From an uncultured Lachnospiraceae bacterium (GTDB lineage: Bacteria > Bacillota > Clostridia > Lachnospirales > Lachnospiraceae), in assembly GCA_958444395.1 (NCBI GenBank), contig CAUCOL010000005.1, positions 1-15,579 of the forward strand: 15,579 nucleotides of DNA. Reading direction: 5' to 3'. The notes beneath the pieces were generated by a model, which was not told where the DNA came from, made no database searches, and worked only from the letters and a program-made list of their open reading frames with translations. Below, one piece after another: positions 10,801 to 15,570 of this stretch; within the stretch, counting starts at the first letter, position 1, and every line of letters begins with the position of its first letter. A program made the translations under genes and the position numbers.

Positions 10801-10942
10801 TACAACGGCTCTTACAACGATTGGCAAGAACGCATTCAAGAGTGTTTATGCGAAGGCAACAGTCTTTGTTCCAAAGAAACAGAAGAAGGCCTATAAGAAG
10901 CTCATCAGGAAAGCGGGTCTTAAGAAAGCCAAAATAAAATAA
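4811..10942 (+). CDS. Giant secreted tandem Ig-like protein with C-terminal leucine-rich-repeat module (2043 residues)
   Basis: Residues 1-31 form a signal peptide (MRSKSK, a hydrophobic core, ending near FASA). The body has about a dozen Ig-like repeats, recognised by a C-strand Y-x-W-Y motif at roughly residues 143, 443, 542, 680, 868, 970, 1084, 1183, 1280, 1373, 1471 and 1654. In most repeats this is followed 35-50 residues later by an F-strand motif D-x-G-x-Y-x-C. Most repeats have the F-strand Cys but no evident B-strand Cys. P/T/A-rich inserts occur near residues 709-725 and 1494-1525. Residues about 1874-2043 are a Lys-rich LRR_5 (BspA-type) module (IGASAF, IGAQAF, IGKNAF units) ending in a basic tail. 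There is no LPXTG or transmembrane anchor, so attachment may use the basic module. The gene closes the operon, with a terminator 100 bases on. The likely role is an adhesin or binding scaffold; the ligand is unknown. Confidence 0.92.
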   Translation: MRSKSKILAYLLAAAMVVTSAPANVTFASAKETTPTEKAAKKDVFSWNKAFYDEQSKDDRNKNYSYTVNGSELTTVENFYGSQIDTYTTVDANDAIYKTDEEGDYVYDEDGNKIVLQRNVNTELSELSPEIPSGSAISQLSFDYQWYQVGQDGKETELEGQQSNYLYPAAEDQYLKNSDGDRTYICKLTLNEITYKYLDKNGNNRRGYFSPDGFDDEDERIDTLNFDMTYRYTYHYAGPTAADFKNGTVAIDDVVAGLDNKDGVAHYSDYGKATTAASGDAIWGNGRSNDGLDAGIYAQDPDEVELPENVSTDNVCFKYTWKAFNAEGKSVTLKDGMKDFTRYIGTLRKLTTKEVFDGKVDDVAYYQLDATYYYGYIELGQYTRRYNVKYTPYEVQVKNENGNIETARDEEPVVLPVRDNGKVTMKVYNVNVFDTEVVYSYTYQWYKVSADGKETKLDNETTDVLKAKITDLTDTYHCRVTAKVRSAYKDKVSYAIDAVFGFASKDGYLVKEISNTNNSVQLNEETDLFIKALADSNYKLSYKWEKLSVEAATQKNENTGAEEEGYKVKVETVGTDNAIKVKAETEDDFVGAPRYCKADDFFTLDDYNVFTLGAYANYRLIVTTEKAGEEPTEYTYYFKLNEKLPDLSIDSNDGTIVAARGQDTTLYAYSKEMSGYTLKKKWYKYVTTKNWTRKTYVNPRLAEADAAPTATPDASATAAPEDVLTCEDPAYQDTSAYHLVTTDEDSSWGHMHFEKGPDGKNRPYWIKSYEAAYYTEVSSKDNGAECVLAGMKGSAYNDDVLGEYIMEANLFQGDAKTALSSQTLHYEVTYDSDLKVYAKNNVVKAAAGAGAVLQVVASNNDTKAYPITYQWAKKNEEGEFVDIDGADGSVLKLEDITTDDYGIYAVTVTDPVYGGELNLQGDKTILLELQPKAVKFIAYTPKDSYYTAYIGDKLVLRADTELEEGVKPFYAWYRSEKVADNTIGETGDDTDNWELINADDSTYELTIGSEDDYTAYRCEMTFLTMKGNEKVSVTQVFNFYVEDAYYFQLQRLTPAMQYKKVGSSATYSAKVLTDNPVIKDTDVTYQWYYYDEDHNRVDIAGATKDTYTISKLTVEDFRTLYVEASVDNKQEKYTVNTSFQTRLQNEATLDEESNEQILKAKVGQSIDLMKPVIKDGDGFKWTYQWYFGSTEDEDIIYGADSASYTIKNIGENEFGTYYCLIYCDGAPWDVFTCSVEEDTDTSHIHAEVADGYKQNAEAVIGRSASFAVSAVSSDKLALKYQWYKGDEAIGGATASTYKIDKVTPASFGTYSCEVMDENGRHAFVGFSLSRTYELKAETDAYYLENTIGYEVTIGGNQTLTANASCAPEYTLYYQWYKLNTEKDVWEPIENATAKTLDVANISNEDLGSYKCEAYVIDDGAQIYSELVFYYQLYVDTGLVVVPDYEYVLAQADGSVKMHVQAKANADQMIAYEWSKLTEVEDTDIDDDYWNDVAKATPRPTQNGSDAAAFYTAPPATAEPFSEQSAAQNLDGQDVAVYSNSGVTYEYKTIAGAAGDTFTLPAIKNDDYGTYRCVVYTSGEVYTYYFYLNAYYMVTTDRGDADNVYVSSVYDQNGTSYSRNNVGINDSNAVYAEEGDTVTVKAQILNAATDMDYTYEWYAQQPVTGTLRKVQADAHAASITQTVPKMGWSDRSLGDTDTTAKEYATQNMKFGVKISATAKDSTAAASEEDDNVVYDSVAKNAYGYVKVISPVTYDNSKFPETTHPFNQVYNVSGFTLPNDGTYRITFSKDTDVSVRVVDDKGTPHYPDYEEGKFVTKDSSEIVEVSGSKAIFITDGNESPAKYGYKVTAIQKIAGKDGKPVSGSTEVATGVASAGAIKKGVKVTAKKLIYKVTKVSKKNGTVALVGVNAKAKKTMKKISVPATLKISGLTYKVTAVNAKAVNKLPKLTSVTIGNNVTTIGASAFANNAKLTSVTVGKKVKTIGAQAFGGDKKLKKITLNTTALTTIGKNAFKSVYAKATVFVPKKQKKAYKKLIRKAGLKKAKIK

Positions 10943-11035
10943 TACCGGAGTACCGGGAGGAAGAAAACAAAATACCGGGCATGATCCGACACCACGTAAA
11001 TAGGATTTTACCGGTTGCGTGGTACCGGAAACCGG
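10943..11035. repeat. Cluster of TACCGG hexamers with an inverted repeat
   Basis: TACCGG occurs at 10943, 10951, 10973, 11009 and 11023, with AACCGG at 11030: six copies in 93 bases, starting directly after the stop codon. Within the cluster, ACCACGTAA (10991-10999) pairs with TTGCGTGGT (11015-11023) as a 9-bp stem with one wobble, which places the fourth TACCGG at the 3' side of its loop. The hexamer itself is not a perfect palindrome. The function is unknown. Confidence 0.6.
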
Positions 11036-11041
11036 ACAGAG

Positions 11042-11076
11042 ACAGGAGACATCTTTGGGTGTCTTCTGTTTTTTTT
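11042..11076 (+). terminator. Rho-independent terminator of the surface-protein operon
   Basis: A 12-bp stem (11042-11053 with 11058-11069, two G-T pairs) with loop TTTG runs into eight consecutive T (11069-11076) and a further T/C-rich stretch. This is a textbook intrinsic terminator 100 bases after the stop codon of the giant Ig-like gene. Confidence 0.92.
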
Positions 11077-11165
11077 CTTCTTTTCCTTCTTTTCCAAGAA
11101 CGGCTCTTTGGTGATTGCGATGGATAAATTTAGTTTACGCTGTACTAGTTGGGCGTATCGTGTTA

Positions 11166-11278
11166 TTATAAAATGACTGTATGTAACTATTTAGAACGAA
11201 TGTGGACGAGGGCGCAGAAGGTGCACTGCCTGCCGGTGGACAGCAGATGACATTTTATAAAGCGGATAAATAGTTACA
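11166..11278. repeat. Interleaved inverted repeats; possible short non-autonomous element
   Basis: TGTAACTATTTA (11182-11193) is perfectly inverted as TAAATAGTTACA (11267-11278), bounding a 97-base segment that begins TG and ends CA. A second pair, TTATAAAATG (11166-11175) and CATTTTATAA (11251-11260), is offset by the same 16 bases on each side. The order is therefore A-B-A'-B', a pseudoknot topology rather than a simple hairpin. The interior can be read from GTG 11202 to TAG 11273 as a 23-codon peptide without a ribosome binding site. It could be a MITE-like insertion or a structured luxS leader. No target duplication is obvious. Confidence 0.45.
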
Positions 11279-11321
11279 GATTAAAATTAACAATGTGACA
11301 GCTGGAAAGGACAGGATAATC

Positions 11322-11801
11322 ATGGAAAAAATAGCAAGTTTTACAATTGATCATTTAAAATTACAGCCGGGCGTATATGTGTCCAGAAAGGATCAGGTCG
11401 GAGACCAGACGATCACAACGTTTGATCTGCGTATGACTTCTCCGAACGAGGAGCCGGTCATGAATACGGCAGAGATGCATACGATCGAGCATCTGGCAGC
11501 CACATTTCTCAGAAATCATAAGGAATATGGCAATAAGACCATTTACTTTGGACCGATGGGATGCAGAACCGGTTTTTACCTTCTGCTGGCGGGAGATTAT
11601 ACGTCCAAAGATATCGTGCCGCTGATGGTAGAAATGTATGAATTTATCCGTGATTTTCAGGGAGAGGTGCCGGGGGCAAGTCCAAAGGACTGTGGAAACT
11701 ATCTGGATATGAACCTGAATATGGCAAATTATCTGGCAAAGAAGTATCTGGAAGAAGTGTTATACGATATTGATGAGAGCCGTCTGGTATATCCGCAGTA
11801 A
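11322..11801 (+). CDS. luxS: S-ribosylhomocysteine lyase (AI-2 synthesis)
   Basis: LuxS is the cytoplasmic metalloenzyme that splits S-ribosylhomocysteine into homocysteine and 4,5-dihydroxy-2,3-pentanedione, the precursor of autoinducer-2. At 159 residues it matches the family length. The metal site is visible as His53 and His57 in HTIEHL and Cys124 in GASPKDCGNY; Glu56 and Cys81 (PMGCRTGF) are the catalytic residues. AGGA 5 bases before ATG 11322 supports this start over the in-frame GTG at 11295. The next gene, 34 bases downstream, encodes the enzyme that supplies its substrate, so the two probably form an activated-methyl-cycle operon. Confidence 0.97.
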   Translation: MEKIASFTIDHLKLQPGVYVSRKDQVGDQTITTFDLRMTSPNEEPVMNTAEMHTIEHLAATFLRNHKEYGNKTIYFGPMGCRTGFYLLLAGDYTSKDIVPLMVEMYEFIRDFQGEVPGASPKDCGNYLDMNLNMANYLAKKYLEEVLYDIDESRLVYPQ

Positions 11802-11820
11802 GCAGGCATGGAAATAGAAA

Positions 11821-11826
11821 CGGAGG
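11821..11826 (+). promoter_or_regulatory. Ribosome binding site that selects a GTG start for mtnN
   Basis: CGGAGG touches the in-frame ATG at 11827 with no spacer, which is too close to use. It lies 9 bases before GTG 11836. Starting at GTG gives a protein beginning KIGIIGAME after the initiator, the usual N-terminus of this family. Confidence 0.75.
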
Positions 11827-11835
11827 ATGAAAAAC

Positions 11836-12543
11836 GTGAAGATTGGTATTATTGGAGCAATGGAACTGGAAGTAGCTGCCCTGAAAAAAGAGCTGTCAGA
11901 GGTCGCTTGTCAGACGGTAGCCGGTATGGAATTTTTTGACGGGCAGTTAGAGCAGGTGCCGGTTGTTGTCGTACAGTGTGGGGTTGGCAAAGTCAATGCA
12001 GCGATGTGTGTACAGATCCTGAAAGACAGATTTCAGGTAACGCATGTGATCAACACAGGTGTTGCAGGCGGACTGAATGCTGCATTGGATATAGGTGATA
12101 TTCTGGTGTCAAAGGCTGCACTGCAGCATGATATGAATGTAGAGCCGCTGGGCTATGCACCGGGACAGATACCGGGCATTGATACATTGGCATTTCCGGC
12201 AGATGAGGCAATGAAGCAGGCTGCAATCGCATCCTGCCAGAAAGTAAATCAGGATATTCATGTGATGGAAGGACTGGTAGTCAGTGGGGATCAGTTTATT
12301 GCAGAGCAGTCTGTCAGAGAGCATCTGATCGAGACATTTCATGGAGACTGTGCAGAGATGGAGGGCGCAGCGATCGCACAGGCGGCTTATCTGAATCAGC
12401 TGCCATTTGTCGTGATCCGTGCGATCTCGGACAAGGCAGATCATTCTGCACAGATGGACTATCCGACCTTCGAGAAGCAGGCAGCACAGCATTGCGCAAG
12501 ACTGGTCGCAGAGTTCGTGAAGGATTTTCATGCAGCACAGTAG
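11836..12543 (+). CDS. mtnN: 5'-methylthioadenosine/S-adenosylhomocysteine nucleosidase
   Basis: This cytoplasmic enzyme cleaves adenine from S-adenosylhomocysteine, 5'-methylthioadenosine and 5'-deoxyadenosine; the first product is the LuxS substrate. The 235 residues from GTG 11836 match the usual 230-235. Visible features are Glu12 in IIGAMELEV (general acid/base position), the NTGVAGGL phosphorylase-fold loop near 73-80, Glu176 in EMEGAA (ribose contact) and Asp199 in AISDKAD (adenine N7 contact). The ATG nine bases upstream would add three residues but is overlapped by the ribosome binding site. It follows luxS closely with no terminator between, consistent with joint SAH recycling. Confidence 0.96.
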   Translation: MKIGIIGAMELEVAALKKELSEVACQTVAGMEFFDGQLEQVPVVVVQCGVGKVNAAMCVQILKDRFQVTHVINTGVAGGLNAALDIGDILVSKAALQHDMNVEPLGYAPGQIPGIDTLAFPADEAMKQAAIASCQKVNQDIHVMEGLVVSGDQFIAEQSVREHLIETFHGDCAEMEGAAIAQAAYLNQLPFVVIRAISDKADHSAQMDYPTFEKQAAQHCARLVAEFVKDFHAAQ

Positions 12544-12662
12544 GGGGCTTTGCAGCGAGCTGCCCGGAAAGGAAGATAATGTGAAAAATACCACAGACCG
12601 CAGAGCGTCTGCAAAGGGAAGATCCGTATAAAAAGAGCGATTAAAACGAATAGGAGAAGGAT

Positions 12663-13850
12663 ATGGAAAAGAACAGGATAAAGCACTTTCTGGAGAAAAG
12701 CGTCAGAACGGGAAAGCAAAAAGACATAGCAATCGAGCTTCTGCGCATCTATGCCTGCATGCTGGTGATCTTTGCGCATATACAGATCAGCTATCTGGTC
12801 GATGGTGCGGTAAATAAAAGTGCGTTGGTCATAAAATGTCTGATCGGAGACAATGTACCGATCTTTTTATTGATTCTTGGCTTTTATATGTTCACTGCCG
12901 TACAGGGCGAAGACCGGATGGAGAAGATACCGGGAACCTTTGTCCATAAACTGAAAGGCTTTCTGATCCGTATCTATATTCCGACTCTGATCGTCACTTT
13001 GATCGCCTGTGTGGCATCGGATTTTATATACCGTCAGAAGACATTGACGCAGTTGTTTCAGGCACCCTCCTTTCATTGGGAATATCTGAGTAATTATGTA
13101 TTATTGCAGGACCCGACCGATATGGTAGGACAGTTCTGGTATATCGTCGTATATATCAAGATCCTGCTGTTCTTTCCATTGCTGGCGCTGATCTGTGTGG
13201 ATCAGAAAGCGTATAACAGGATCCGCCGTGCCTACATGGCACTTGCCTTTCTGAGCATGGTACTGGCAGATGCGTCCTATCTCACGAATCTTTCCCTGCT
13301 CACAATCAAGGAATATGTATTTGACGAACACTTTCTGTATGTATTGCTGGGCTATGAGATTGCATTATTCTTTCAGAAATGTCAGTGGAAGCGTGCTCTG
13401 CAGATTGCATTCTCAGCCGGTATTTTTCTGGTAGGCGTTGCACTTCGTTATGGGCTGACCTATTATGCCTTTGGAATCTTTGGTGTGGGTAACAGCGATC
13501 ACTTCATGGTATTGGAGTGTGCGCCGGCATACATCTCCAGCGGAGGAAGCCTGATGCTGTTTTATGCAGTGTTTCATGGACTTCATAACCGTCTGATCCA
13601 GTATGTTGGTGGTATTACATTTTACGTATATATGCTGCACGGGATGATGCTTCGGTATTTTGGCAGTACGGGAGATCAGATCCGCACCAGGCTTAATAAT
13701 GGCAGCAACGGAGCGGAGGCGGTTTTCTATTATCTGGAGTACGGACTGGTGCTGTTTGTGACTTCATTGATAGCCGGTGTTCTGTTAAAAACGCTGTATG
13801 ATCTGGTGTGCCGGGGAGTTGGCAGGCTGGTAAAAATAAGGGAAAAATAG
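12663..13850 (+). CDS. Acyltransferase-3 family integral membrane protein
   Basis: A 395-residue polytopic protein with about ten hydrophobic segments. The N-terminal part (ELLRIYACMLVIFAHI, residues 25-40) matches the first transmembrane helix of the acyltransferase-3 (OafA/YrhL/WcaH-like) family, with His39 at the conserved histidine position. The segment FWYIVVYIKILLFFPLLAL near residues 157-175 is a second recognisable family stretch. Such enzymes O-acetylate or otherwise acylate extracytoplasmic polysaccharides, teichoic acids or peptidoglycan; the acceptor here cannot be told. AGGAG lies 6 bases before ATG 12663. It starts 119 bases after mtnN with no clear terminator, so it may be read from the same transcript, though a functional link to AI-2 metabolism is not evident. 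Confidence 0.88.
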   Translation: MEKNRIKHFLEKSVRTGKQKDIAIELLRIYACMLVIFAHIQISYLVDGAVNKSALVIKCLIGDNVPIFLLILGFYMFTAVQGEDRMEKIPGTFVHKLKGFLIRIYIPTLIVTLIACVASDFIYRQKTLTQLFQAPSFHWEYLSNYVLLQDPTDMVGQFWYIVVYIKILLFFPLLALICVDQKAYNRIRRAYMALAFLSMVLADASYLTNLSLLTIKEYVFDEHFLYVLLGYEIALFFQKCQWKRALQIAFSAGIFLVGVALRYGLTYYAFGIFGVGNSDHFMVLECAPAYISSGGSLMLFYAVFHGLHNRLIQYVGGITFYVYMLHGMMLRYFGSTGDQIRTRLNNGSNGAEAVFYYLEYGLVLFVTSLIAGVLLKTLYDLVCRGVGRLVKIREK

Positions 13851-13903
13851 ACAGAAGAACTGTAGCATAAGCAGGGAATTGTTGAGGAATTCGGATATGT
13901 GGG

Positions 13904-14320
13904 ATGAAAAAACGCAGGATATGTTACCTGGTGGCAGGATTGATCATGCTGTTGATCTGTCTGACCTCTGTCAGCAGCAAGGCGGAGAGTGAGATGTCGG
14001 CGGTGGAGTACAGAGATTTGATCTCGTCAAAAGGGATCAGTTCAAGGAATGAGTATGTCTCCAAACTGCTGACAGTCGCGCAGCAGAAGGAGTGTTTGTT
14101 TTATTTTTCTGCAATGTAGACGCAGAAAAAAGGCAAAGAATGGGAGCAGCTTTGCAAAAATCAAAAACAACGATGTCGAATCGTACAGAGGGAGGATATT
14201 TTACCAATGGTACAGTACATAGCGGCACGACAATATATGGATTTGGAACAGTTGGGAGAAGAAACAGATATTTGTGCCAGGCAGATGTTTGAAAAAATGG
14301 CACAGGAGGCACTAAAGTAG
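13904..14320 (+). pseudogene. Small secreted protein gene interrupted by an in-frame TAG
   Basis: The intact part (13904-14119, 71 codons) encodes a signal peptide (MKKRRICYLV, hydrophobic core to about residue 23, SSKA-E cleavage) and a short polar mature part ending LFYFSAM. After TAG 14117-14119 the same frame stays open for 66 more codons to TAG 14318-14320, and its last part (from Met 14207: MVQYIAARQYMDLEQLGEE and onward) looks like ordinary helical coding sequence. One base change would join the halves into a 138-residue exported protein. Alternatively the second half is a separate 37-residue ORF with a GGAGG eleven bases upstream. No strong ribosome binding site precedes 13904 (GAGG is 14+ bases away). 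The family is not recognised. Confidence 0.5.
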
Positions 14321-14455
14321 TGTGCAGTACAATAGTATTTTCTTTCATCCATCGTTTTGCAGACAATATAGTATACCCGGCAAAAATCAGAAAGATATTT
14401 CATTTGCTGCATGCCCGGATGTCATGGCCTTAACTGCCTTCACGATGTGGGAAGT

Positions 14456-14472
14456 TTTAGTTAGTAACTAAA
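14456..14472. promoter_or_regulatory. 17-bp perfect palindrome, possible operator
   Basis: TTTAGTTA and TAACTAAA flank a single central G. An 8-base-arm palindrome of this type resembles MarR/TetR-size operators. A related half-site ACTAACT lies at 14501-14507. No convincing promoter boxes are placed around it, and no regulator gene is nearby. The rest of 14321-14604 shows no gene I can support. Confidence 0.4.
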
Positions 14473-14604
14473 GGGAATAATTTTGCATGTTTTTCCACAT
14501 ACTAACTCTAAAGCTGATATATAGCGTGAAAGAGAGTTTTTACTATTTGAAATTAGCGGAATAGATAAAGCGCTCTTACTAAAATATGTTATGGGAGGAA
14601 GATT

Positions 14605-14646
14605 ATGAAAGCAACTGGTGCTAAAGTTATACTAATGTTAGGTTAG
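14605..14646 (+). CDS. 13-codon ORF with canonical ribosome binding site (possible leader peptide)
   Basis: GGAGG (14594-14598) lies 6 bases before ATG 14605, and the ORF MKATGAKVILMLG ends at TAG 14644-14646. Translation initiation signals are as good as at any real gene in the window. The stop codon is 28-30 bases before the first segment of the alternative RNA structure downstream, a layout seen in attenuator leaders. An alternative view is that it is the leftover 5' end of an AbrB/SpoVT-type regulator, many of which begin MKATG, followed by a deletion. The peptide has no run of a single amino acid that would suggest a starvation sensor. Confidence 0.4.
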   Translation: MKATGAKVILMLG

Positions 14647-14690
14647 AAGAAAGCCAGTATTTAAGCGGGTTTCAGCTAATTTAGTCCTAT

Positions 14691-14715
14691 TAAAAAATCA
14701 CATTTTTGATGTGAT
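14691..14715 (-). terminator. Hairpin that reads as a terminator on the minus strand
   Basis: ATCACAT (14697-14703) and ATGTGAT (14709-14715) form a perfect 7-bp stem with a 5-base loop. On the minus strand the stem is followed by five T. There is no minus-strand protein gene upstream of it, so if it works it would end an antisense RNA running through the leader. I could not place a convincing minus-strand promoter. Confidence 0.4.
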
Positions 14716-14910
14716 AAAAGGGTTAGGACGGCGCCGATAATAACTCAAATCATAAGCAAAATACATTAGTATGACACGAGCAGTTGGGGTATTTTTGTAG
14801 GGACGATTTTTCTGACATTCTAACACGAGCTATCTTGTTTGTGTGGCAGAACCGGAATAATCCCATACACCAAAAGTAGTGAAGTACACACAATTTAATA
14901 ACCATTATTT

Positions 14911-14977
14911 GGTAGGACTAAGTTAGTTTTTTCGGACTCAAAGTGCGAGTCAAGCTAATCTCAGTCCTACCTTTTTT
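14911..14977 (+). terminator. Branched intrinsic terminator before the ParM-like gene
   Basis: GGTAGGACT (14911-14919) pairs with AGTCCTACC (14963-14971). Above it TTAG (14923-14926) pairs with CTAA (14955-14958), and GACTC (14935-14939) pairs with GAGTC (14947-14951). Six T follow (14972-14977). The T run ends 49 bases before the ParM-like start codon, so this terminator sits inside that gene's leader rather than after a gene. Confidence 0.8.
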
Positions 14978-15026
14978 ATTTGAAGATTTGCATGAAAGAA
15001 CTAACTTAGATAAGGAGGAACAGACA

Positions 15027-15320
15027 ATGAATAACAAAATCGAAGTAATTGGTATTGACCACGGCTGGAGTAATATTAAAACCTCGTCACAGGTATTTGT
15101 TACCGGTGTGAAGGAGATTACAACAGAACCTGCATTATTTGATGGAGTTCTATAAAGGAAGATATTACAAGGTTGGTGGCAACAGACAGGAAGTGAAGAA
15201 TACTAAGACAGAGGATGATACTTTTTATCTTCTGACTCTGGCAGCGGTTGCAAAGGAATTAAGACGAAGAGACTTATGTGAAGCAAAGGTGCTTTTAGCG
15301 GTAGGATTACCACTTACCAG
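15027..15320 (+). pseudogene. Frameshifted and 3'-truncated ParM/StbA-like actin ATPase
   Basis: AGGAGG lies 8 bases before ATG 15027. The first 42 codons (with IGIDHGWSNIKT, the actin-fold phosphate-1 loop, and PTGV-type VTGVKEITTEP) are typical of the ParM/StbA N-terminus. The frame ends at TAA 15153. The protein continues in the +1 frame from about 15148 (YKGRYYKVGGNRQEV, then FYLLTLAAVAKELRRR and VLLAVGLPLTRW) until about 15322. One extra base or two missing bases near 15148 explain the shift. ParM-like proteins normally exceed 280 residues, so roughly two thirds is missing. Intact relatives polymerise to separate plasmid copies; this one cannot. No ParR-like partner or centromere repeats are seen. 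Confidence 0.8.
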
Positions 15321-15500
15321 ATGGGAAACTTCAAAAACGATATCTTCGGAGATTATATCCGCTACACTCATGCCTCCTGCCATTCATATGTTGTCGTGAA
15401 CATAGATGGAAAAATATTAGTTGTAAATGGGGAAAATGACGCAGAGACAAAGGAAATCTATCAGAGAATAAGTGAGAAGGTGTCAAAGGAAAGTAAATAA
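15321..15500 (+). pseudogene. Orphan 3' end of an unrelated gene fused to the ParM-like remnant
   Basis: From ATG 15321 to TAA 15498-15500 the frame reads as a well-formed protein tail: MGNFKNDIFGDYIRYTHASC, then a beta pair (HSYVVVNIDGKILVVNGEND) and a final amphipathic helix rich in Glu/Lys. No ribosome binding site precedes 15321, and the frame is not that of the preceding ParM segment. I therefore read it as the C-terminus of a larger gene joined by deletion. The beta-beta-helix ending recalls small Firmicute membrane-associated proteins with PH-like folds, but I cannot name the family. A short independent protein of 59 residues is the alternative. Confidence 0.5.
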
Positions 15501-15536
15501 TTGTCGGAAACGTTTTTGACAAATTATTCTATTTTT
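15501..15536 (+). terminator. Terminator-like hairpin after the orphan gene tail
   Basis: TTGTCGGAA (15501-15509) pairs with TTTTTGACAA-side bases 15514-15522 (9 bp, two G-T pairs, loop ACGT), then comes a T-rich run (ATTATTCTATTTTT). It begins directly at the stop codon, as expected if the orphan tail kept its native terminator. Confidence 0.55.
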
Positions 15537-15564
15537 CTCATTTAGCAAATCTGTTTTAATAGCG

Positions 15565-15570
15565 TTGACA
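15565..15570 (+). promoter_or_regulatory. Isolated -35 box at the window edge
   Basis: A consensus TTGACA lies nine bases from the end of the window. The -10 region falls outside, so this may be the promoter of the next gene but cannot be confirmed. Confidence 0.3.

Larger units (their letters stand above)
14674..14977 (+). ncRNA. Candidate transcription-attenuation leader with terminator/antiterminator choice
   Basis: Four segments can pair in competing ways. Segment 1 (CTAATTTAGTCCTA, 14676-14689) can pair with segment 2 (TAGGAC, 14724-14729) in a local hairpin. It can instead pair with segment 3 (TAGGACTAAGTTAG, 14913-14926), a 14-bp helix with one G-U that extends to 21 bp with wobbles (14674-14694 with 14908-14928). 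Segment 3 is also the 5' arm of the terminator whose 3' arm (segment 4, 14955-14971) is a near-copy of segment 1. Pairing 1:2 plus 3:4 would stop transcription; pairing 1:3 would allow it. The 195 bases between segments 2 and 3 contain no ORF with start signals, only a repeated ACACGAGC (14774-14781 and 14823-14830). This logic resembles the rep leaders of pT181- and Inc18-type plasmids. Confidence 0.5.

Noticed and set aside
11079..11321. SAM or SAH riboswitch before luxS
   Set aside because: I looked for the conserved cores of SAM-I and SAH riboswitches because of the downstream genes, and saw none. Only the interleaved inverted repeats are present.
12544..12662. Terminator between mtnN and the acyltransferase gene
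   Set aside because: Short hairpins such as GCAGA-GCG-TCTGC (12600-12612) exist but none is followed by a T run.
14092..14292. Alternative 66-codon plus-strand ORF overlapping the split small gene
   Set aside because: Its product is rich in Gly/Thr/Arg with no recognisable pattern, while the overlapping frame (14207-14320) gives a normal amphipathic helical sequence.
14161..14412. Minus-strand 83-codon ORF
   Set aside because: Its 5' part looks mildly protein-like, but it lacks a ribosome binding site and most of it is the antisense of 14161-14320.
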